Assembly: GCA_002839545.1 (NCBI GenBank)
Contig: PGYG01000013.1
Location: 1 to 36,572, forward strand
Direction of reading: 5' to 3'
Source: Candidatus Methanoperedentaceae archaeon HGW-Methanoperedenaceae-1
Lineage (GTDB): Archaea > Halobacteriota > Methanosarcinia > Methanosarcinales > Methanoperedenaceae
Length of the DNA: 36,572 bases
Made by a program: the position numbers and the translations under genes
Part shown: one piece after another, positions 32,136-36,572 of the stretch
How the letters are laid out: each line of letters begins with the position of its first letter
Numbering within the stretch: position 1 is the stretch's first letter
Notes under the pieces: generated by a model
Seen by the model: only the letters and a program-made list of their open reading frames with translations
Databases searched by the model: none
Told to the model about the DNA's origin: nothing

Positions 32136-32509
32136 TCCTTGCTGATACCGATGTTCTTATTGAGATTTTCGATAAGAACTCAAATAAAGGGGCAGACGCT
32201 TTGCAGAGGATAGAGGAAGCCGGAGAGGATATTTCTCTCACTTCACTGAATCTTCATGAGATACTGTTTGGTATATATAAATATGCTGATAAGCAAAAAG
32301 CCGAGAAAATAATGCTGCTTGAGGTTGTTGATTTTACGAAAGATGATGCTGCTCTCTCTGCCAGACTTGAAGTGAAAGCAGAGAAAAAAGGGAATAAGAT
32401 ACCCAGGTTTGATACAATGATCGCAGCAGTTGCCATAAATCGGGGTTTCAAATTATTCACTTTTAATAAAGACCACTTTGAAGTTTTTGAAGAACTGGAA
32501 CTGTTTTAG
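32132..32509 (+). CDS. vapC: VapC-family PIN-domain ribonuclease toxin
   Basis: A 125-residue complete PIN domain: ILADTDVLIEIF with D5 and D7, TSLNLHEILFG with the conserved Glu, KIPRFDTMIAAVA with the third acid, and a C-terminal FTFNKDHFEVFEEL with the last. VapC toxins cleave tRNA or rRNA; the target cannot be told. The TTG start overlaps the vapB stop (TTGA). Unlike the PIN gene at 30122 this one is intact. It is the last module of the repeat-punctuated array; no fifth repeat copy was seen after it. Confidence 0.92.
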   Translation: MILADTDVLIEIFDKNSNKGADALQRIEEAGEDISLTSLNLHEILFGIYKYADKQKAEKIMLLEVVDFTKDDAALSARLEVKAEKKGNKIPRFDTMIAAVAINRGFKLFTFNKDHFEVFEELELF

Positions 32510-32567
32510 TTTAGAAAAAAAAGAAAAATAAATTTCAAAGATTTGGCTTTGATATTTATTTCAAAAG

Positions 32568-32756
32568 TCATGCATCCAATACCTTTAGTAATTCGGCTTC
32601 CGAAGCTATTCTATCCCGGCTCATTATCGCCTTAAGGTCTTCAGCTTCAGGTTCTTTTTCGGGGATCAGCCTGTCAACAAGTTTTGAATATAAATTCGTA
32701 AGCATATCAAGGTCAGCGCGAATCTTCCTCAATTCCACCACTGTTTCGGTTACCAT
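32568..32756 (-). CDS. Small hypothetical protein
   Basis: A 62-residue helical protein: an amphipathic coiled-coil-like start (VELRKIRADLDMLTNLYSKL), then an acidic segment (PEKEPEAEDLKAIMSR) and a short C-terminal helix. This looks like archaeal antitoxin- or adaptor-type small proteins, but no partner toxin lies beside it and no family is assigned. It converges with vapC and diverges from tyrS over 152 bases with TATA-like AATATTTAAAA. Confidence 0.6.
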   Translation of the reverse strand: MVTETVVELRKIRADLDMLTNLYSKLVDRLIPEKEPEAEDLKAIMSRDRIASEAELLKVLDA

Positions 32757-32908
32757 GCAATATCATTAATATTTAAAACCTTATAAGGATTTTCCATTGG
32801 GATATATTAGTGCATTTTAAGCCTGATGCACTTTATTTAAACTCAGCAGAGTATATGTGTATTCCTGACATAGAACTTCAGGTTTTGAGGCATACGGAGT
32901 CATAGAAT

Positions 32909-33847
32909 ATGGACAAGTTAGCATTAATCACGAGGAACACGGAAGAAATAGTAGTAAAGGAAGAACTTGAAGCACTGCTCAATTCAGGCAAGACACCTTC
33001 TGCTTACGTTGGATACGAGCCAAGCGGGAAAATCCACATGGGGCACGTGCTGACCGTAAACAAGCTCCTCGACCTCCAGCAGGCAGGTTTTGAAATCACG
33101 GTACTTCTTGCAGATGTCCATGCATACCTTAACGAGAAAGGAACAATGGACGAAGTCCGTGAGGTCGCTGAATATAACAAGAGATGCTTCATTGCACTCG
33201 GTCTTGACGAGAATAAAACGCGATTCGTGCTCGGCTCATCATACCAGCTTGAACCCCAATATATGCTGGATGTCCTGAAACTTGCAAGAACCACCACGCT
33301 GAACCGTGCGCGGCGGAGCATGGACGAGGTAAGCCGGGAAACTGAAAACCCGAAAGTTTCCCAGATGGTATATCCCCTCATGCAGGCGGTTGATATTGCC
33401 CATCTCGGTGTGGACGTTGCAGTCGGCGGCATCGACCAGCGGAAAATCCACATGCTTGCAAGGGAAGGACTGCCTGAACTCGGATATAAGGCGCCTGTAT
33501 GCATCCATACGCCAATCCTACTCGGGCTTGACGGCAAGAAAATGTCATCAAGCAGCGGCAATTACATTTCAGTGGACGATTCACCTGAGGACATAAAGAA
33601 GAAGATGAAAAAAGCGTTCTGTTCCGAAGGAGAAGTCAAATACCACATCATGCCCCGTTTTCCAGGAATTACAATCCAGCGCCCTGAGAAATTCGGCGGC
33701 GACCTTCACTACGATAGCTATGAGGCGCTTGAATCAGCGTTTGCGTCAAAGGCGCTTCACCCGATGGACTTAAAAGCAGGTGCTTCGGATTACATGAACC
33801 AGATACTTGAACCTGTGAGGAAACTGATGGGGGAGGGGAGCAGTTGA
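32909..33847 (+). CDS. tyrS: Tyrosyl-tRNA synthetase (archaeal type)
   Basis: A 312-residue class I aminoacyl-tRNA synthetase charging tRNA-Tyr. The HIGH-type motif is in EPSGKIHMGH and the KMSKS-type motif is DGKKMSSSSGN; between them MVYPLMQAVDIAHLGVDVAV and GGIDQRKIHMLARE are the tyrosine-binding and Rossmann segments of the archaeal/eukaryotic TyrRS type, which lacks the bacterial S4-like tail. Length is normal for archaea. An upstream AT-rich region (CTTTATTTAAAC) supplies a promoter. Its TGA overlaps the start of the Dabb gene. Confidence 0.97.
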   Translation: MDKLALITRNTEEIVVKEELEALLNSGKTPSAYVGYEPSGKIHMGHVLTVNKLLDLQQAGFEITVLLADVHAYLNEKGTMDEVREVAEYNKRCFIALGLDENKTRFVLGSSYQLEPQYMLDVLKLARTTTLNRARRSMDEVSRETENPKVSQMVYPLMQAVDIAHLGVDVAVGGIDQRKIHMLAREGLPELGYKAPVCIHTPILLGLDGKKMSSSSGNYISVDDSPEDIKKKMKKAFCSEGEVKYHIMPRFPGITIQRPEKFGGDLHYDSYEALESAFASKALHPMDLKAGASDYMNQILEPVRKLMGEGSS

Positions 33848-34137
33848 TAACACACATTGTGCTTTTCAAATTAAAAGACGCAAGTCCCGGAAATATCGAA
33901 AAAACAAGGAACGTGCTCCAGGGTCTTGACGGCAAGGTACCGCAGCTTCGCCGCCTTGAAGTGGGTGTGGATGTGATACGTTCCGTGCGCTCATATGATA
34001 TTGCCCTGGTTGCAAAATTTGACTCACTCAAAGACCTTGATGCGTACCAGAAACACCCGGTTCATGTTAAGGTAGCTGAGTATATTAATTCGGTAAAAGA
34101 ATCAGCATTCGCTGTGGATTATGAATCAGTGAATTAG
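33844..34137 (+). CDS. Dabb (stress-responsive alpha/beta barrel) protein
   Basis: A 97-residue ferredoxin-like-fold protein with the Dabb signature: ITHIVLFKLKDASPGNIEKT at the start, LRRLEVGVDV, SYDIALVAKFDSLKDLDAYQ and KHPVHVKVAEYI. Such small dimeric proteins are linked to stress response or serve as cyclases or other enzymes; the role here is unknown. The TTG start overlaps the tyrS stop (TTGA), so it is co-translated with tyrS. Its TAG ends one base before the Tsr3 stop on the other strand. Confidence 0.88.
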   Translation: MITHIVLFKLKDASPGNIEKTRNVLQGLDGKVPQLRRLEVGVDVIRSVRSYDIALVAKFDSLKDLDAYQKHPVHVKVAEYINSVKESAFAVDYESVN

Positions 34138-34138
34138 C

Positions 34139-34645
34139 TTAATCGCCAAGATACTCACCCTGAATACTCACGACTTCAGTGCTGTCTTTTGCATTTGAGT
34201 ATTCTTCCAGGGGCTCGCGGTTCATCTCAAGGAACGTATGTCCCCACTTGAACTTGTTAAGAATTAGGGCTGCCTGTTCTTTTTCGCCATAAATGTAAAG
34301 AGCAGCTGCAAAAGCCTCAACAGTGCTTAGCTTGAAGGGCTTTCCGTAGTTTACAGGATTTGCAGCCACAAGGAAGGGAAGGGCGCGGTGTTTGAGTTTC
34401 AGTTTCTGAAGTACTGGGAATACGCGTTCAACTTCCTCCCATGAGCAGTCAAGTACAATAATTCCGCGTGATGTGTCATCGGCAGGTGAGAGTGCCTGCT
34501 CTGCAAACGGGTCAAGGAGTATGCCTTCACGCGGGAGGTTTCCTGCCCTGTCATGCAGTGTTGCAAGATTGAATTTTGCAAGTTTTTTCCCTGAGCATTT
34601 CTTCGGGTCGCATTGTTTTGTATGGTAGAAATGCAAAGGAATCAT
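34139..34645 (-). CDS. tsr3: rRNA aminocarboxypropyltransferase Tsr3 (DUF367)
   Basis: A 168-residue SPOUT-related enzyme that adds the aminocarboxypropyl group of S-adenosylmethionine to a pseudouridine of small-subunit rRNA. Diagnostic phrases are [16 protein letters not shown] (N-terminal RLI-like domain), [44 protein letters not shown] and [12 protein letters not shown]. Length fits archaeal homologues. It diverges from the osmC-like gene over about 120 bases. Confidence 0.93.
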   Translation of the reverse strand: MIPLHFYHTKQCDPKKCSGKKLAKFNLATLHDRAGNLPREGILLDPFAEQALSPADDTSRGIIVLDCSWEEVERVFPVLQKLKLKHRALPFLVAANPVNYGKPFKLSTVEAFAAALYIYGEKEQAALILNKFKWGHTFLEMNREPLEEYSNAKDSTEVVSIQGEYLGD

Positions 34646-34765
34646 AGTGCATAATAGATGCTGTGGTTTATTAGCATTTCCTGGTTCAAAGCCATGTTAC
34701 AAATCGAAACTGCTAAACCCGCGGTGATGCATAAATCAGTATAAAATGTTAAGGACGGGTTATCA

Positions 34766-35212
34766 ATGCCAGAAGATAAAATTATATTCCATAATTTAGT
34801 GATATGGAAAGGCGCGAAAAAAGCAGACCTGAGGTTTGTTGAGAGTAAAACGGAAATCGAGGTTGCAACGCCTCCGCAGTTTGGTGGGCATGAGGGCATA
34901 ACCAACCCTGAAGACCTTTTTGTTGCGTCTGTAAATGCGTGTTTCATGACAACATTCCTTGCTTTTGCTGATAAGATGGGGATAGAGCTTATGTCCTATG
35001 AATCGGAAGCAGAAGGGGTTCTTGAGAAGGTGGGTGATGCCAGGGTTTTTACAAAGGTGGTACTGAAACCAAGGATTAAGGCAAAGGCGGCAGTGGAAGT
35101 AATCAGGCAGGTTATCGATATGGTGAAGCAGCGGAGTATTGTTGTTAATTCCGTGAAGAGTGAAGTGGTTGTGGATGCTGAGGTCGAGGGGAGTAGCAAC
35201 TGTTATTTTTAA
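34766..35212 (+). CDS. OsmC/Ohr-family peroxidase-like protein
   Basis: A 148-residue protein. OsmC features are TPPQFGGHEGITNPEDLFVA, the first redox Cys in SVNACFMTTF (about residue 60), VVLKPRIKAK strands, and a second Cys near the C-terminus (SSNCYF). OsmC/Ohr proteins reduce organic hydroperoxides with a pair of cysteines; the second Cys here sits almost at the end, not in the usual helix (V.xC), so peroxidase activity is not certain. It has its own AT-rich promoter region and ends with TAA. Confidence 0.88.
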   Translation: MPEDKIIFHNLVIWKGAKKADLRFVESKTEIEVATPPQFGGHEGITNPEDLFVASVNACFMTTFLAFADKMGIELMSYESEAEGVLEKVGDARVFTKVVLKPRIKAKAAVEVIRQVIDMVKQRSIVVNSVKSEVVVDAEVEGSSNCYF

Positions 35213-35265
35213 ATTAATATGCTGATGCCATATAGCTTTTATAGTTTGAAAGCCCTATCTATTTT

Positions 35266-35502
35266 GTGTCGAATAGAGTAATTAAAGAAACTCGAATACT
35301 CGCAGAAGATGAAATAATTGACATCTCTGTAACACAGGTTCCAAAATCATCTAAAATCCCTCCCGGTGTCAGATACAGTTTTAATTATCGTGTCAAAACT
35401 GGTGAGGAATGGAGGACTTTAATACGTTTTGATAATGCCCATGCTGTAAAAGGACACAACAAAAGGGATCATAAACATATGTTTGAAAATGAGATTCAAT
35501 AA
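35266..35502 (+). CDS. TumE-like toxin (DUF6516 family)
   Basis: A 78-residue protein with a GTG start. It matches the small DUF6516/TumE-type toxin pattern: VIKETRILAEDEIIDISV, GVRYSFNYRVKTGEEWRTLIRFDNAH and the C-terminal HNKRDHKHMF with many histidines. These toxins pair with HTH antitoxins of the TumA/HVO_A0114 type, exactly what follows 73 bases later. It is shorter than some family members but has all landmarks. TATA-like CTTTTATAG lies upstream. Confidence 0.8.
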   Translation: MSNRVIKETRILAEDEIIDISVTQVPKSSKIPPGVRYSFNYRVKTGEEWRTLIRFDNAHAVKGHNKRDHKHMFENEIQ

Positions 35503-35575
35503 ATAGAATTCAACAGTCCGAAGGAGTTGATTGCTGAATTATTGAGATTAATAGAATATAACAGGAGGCGAATTG

Positions 35576-35956
35576 ATGAAATTAAAAGATGTTGAGATTA
35601 TGGTTATGAGTGATGACGAGTACGGCGAGCACCTGAACCAGTTGTTTGAAAGTGTAGGGGACGGGAAGATAACTGAGCCGGAACCTAATAAAATAATAGC
35701 CCGTAAAGCAGAGGATATCGGGAAGATATTAACAAATGAGCGTATCCGCCTGCTTCATATGATACGGGAAAAGAAACCGGATTCCATCAGTGAACTTGCA
35801 AGGATGTTGAATCGAAAAGAGCCGAATGTGCATAATGACATTACGTTCTTGAAAGGAATTGGCTTGCTTGAGATTAAGGAAAGCAAGAACCATGTCAAGA
35901 AAGTACCTGTTGTAGATTATGATGCATTGCATATAACAGTCCCGTTGACAGCTTAA
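35576..35956 (+). CDS. TumA-like HTH antitoxin / transcriptional regulator
   Basis: 126 residues from the ATG at 35576; AGGAGG at 35563-35568 is spaced for this ATG, not for the in-frame TTG one codon before. A winged-helix domain (about 48-105) is visible: TNERIRLLHMIREKKPDSIS, ELARMLNRKEPNVHNDITFL and KGIGLLEIKES, of the HVO_A0114-type DNA-binding family. It should neutralise the preceding TumE-like toxin and repress the pair. It ends one base before the rnhB stop on the other strand. Confidence 0.83.
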   Translation: MKLKDVEIMVMSDDEYGEHLNQLFESVGDGKITEPEPNKIIARKAEDIGKILTNERIRLLHMIREKKPDSISELARMLNRKEPNVHNDITFLKGIGLLEIKESKNHVKKVPVVDYDALHITVPLTA

Positions 35957-35957
35957 C

Positions 35958-36572
35958 CTAATACTCACCCAGCTTCTTCTGCCCTTTCCCTGATTTCCCC
36001 AGAATCCTCCTGGAAGTCTCCCATGAACTCCTTGCAAATTCGGGCAGTTTCCCGTGTTCTGCAACCCATTTCTCAAGGAACATAATGGTTTTCGGGTCAG
36101 AAGGATAACCGCTTCCGATACTGACTCCTGCTTTTTTACCGATGTCCTTTACCAGCTCATCCCTCTTTACTTTAGCAAGAATGGATGCCGCAGCAACAAT
36201 AGGGTATTTATCATCTGCCCTGTGTTCTGACGTAATCTCAATACTGCCGCCGTATTTTTTCTTGATATTATCACCGAACCTGCCGGCATTAACATCAGCC
36301 GCATCCACAAAAGCATGGGTGGGTTTTAGTTTCTCAAGCACTTTCACATAACAGACAACCATTATCTCGTTCATGGTCATGACTTTCCGCAATTCGTCAA
36401 TCTGTGCTGCGCTGACCTCAAGAATAAAATACTTATCAGCAAGCTTCTTAATTCCCCATGAAATTTCCCCGCGTTGTTTAGCGGTAAGTTTCTTGGAATC
36501 CCGGACGCCAAGCCTGCCCAGTGCATCAAGTTTTCCCTCATCAATAAGCACCCCGCAAACGCACATCGGACC
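35958..36572 (-). CDS. rnhB: Ribonuclease HII, 5' end cut by the window edge
   Basis: RNase HII removes ribonucleotides from DNA and RNA primers. The frame is open to the last base and its first residues read GPMCVCGVLI, the usual segment right after the GIDEAGRG active-site motif, which therefore lies outside the window. Other landmarks are VRDSKKLT, AFVDAADVN, SEHRADDKYPIVAAASILAKV with active-site acids, and GSGYPSDPKT. About 205 residues are visible and only some 10 are missing. A downstream ATG (36566) is not the true start. It ends with TAG. Confidence 0.95.
   Translation of the reverse strand, partial: GPMCVCGVLIDEGKLDALGRLGVRDSKKLTAKQRGEISWGIKKLADKYFILEVSAAQIDELRKVMTMNEIMVVCYVKVLEKLKPTHAFVDAADVNAGRFGDNIKKKYGGSIEITSEHRADDKYPIVAAASILAKVKRDELVKDIGKKAGVSIGSGYPSDPKTIMFLEKWVAEHGKLPEFARSSWETSRRILGKSGKGQKKLGEY

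Noticed and set aside
32535-32552. TCAAAG/CTTTGA hairpin between vapC and the small minus-strand gene as a bidirectional terminator
   Set aside because: Only 6 A/T-rich pairs with no strong T run; could be chance in AT-rich DNA.
1-36572. CRISPR arrays, tRNA or rRNA genes, insertion sequences
   Set aside because: No regularly spaced repeats of CRISPR type, no tRNA cloverleaf or rRNA segment and no transposase was recognised on reading through.

Overview
The window looks like archaeal chromosome, most likely from the Methanosarcinales and best matched to a 'Candidatus Methanoperedens' (ANME-2d)-like organism. The reasons are a very large secreted multiheme cytochrome c rich in N-glycosylation sequons; archaeal-type genes (short TyrRS, Tsr3/DUF367, DUF2124, DUF5814 helicase, RNase HII); TATA boxes 25-35 bases upstream of start codons; and mixed ATG/TTG/GTG starts with GGAGG-type ribosome sites on some genes. 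This placement is inferred from gene content; no database search was run.

Layout. (1) 1-1.4 kb: the edge of a minus-strand gene and an AT-rich orphan membrane protein. (2) 1.4-6.0 kb: a small redox/housekeeping cluster (frameshifted DUF2124 gene, COX1-like 4-TM protein, PCP_red-CGGC protein, DUF1858 protein), then carbamate kinase, a sugar-1-phosphate nucleotidyltransferase and ribose-5-phosphate isomerase. (3) 6.0-17.5 kb: an extracellular electron-transfer operon. It has a structured leader, a 2596-residue cytochrome with 59 heme-binding motifs (56 CXXCH, two CX4CH, one CX3CH), a cysteine-free tandem-repeat partner, a membrane-anchored tetraheme cytochrome and a small secreted protein. The giant cytochrome is built from 12-heme repeats. 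(4) 17.5-32.5 kb: an accessory/defence region. It holds MntA/HepT, an unknown paralogous gene pair, a DUF5814 helicase with a relic of a second helicase 5' end upstream, and a nucleotidyltransferase pair. Next come a compact five-gene minus-strand operon (Vsr, cytosine methylase, dual-ATPase histidine kinase, response regulator, caspase-like protease) and an array of four toxin-antitoxin modules preceded and separated by a GC-rich repeat. (5) 32.5-36.6 kb: TyrRS, a Dabb protein, Tsr3, an OsmC protein, a TumE/TumA-like toxin-antitoxin pair and RNase HII cut by the right edge.

The best candidate for an undescribed system is the operon at 23921-28920. Its genes overlap or lie one base apart. It joins DNA modification (Dcm/Vsr) to a sensor with two GHKL ATPase domains and an intact H-box, a canonical REC protein, and a small caspase-like protease with a His...Ser-Cys pattern. 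A reasonable hypothesis is an immune device in which a DNA- or damage-sensing ATPase signals by phosphorelay to a protease effector. The second most interesting structure is the repeat-punctuated toxin-antitoxin array at 29.0-32.5 kb.
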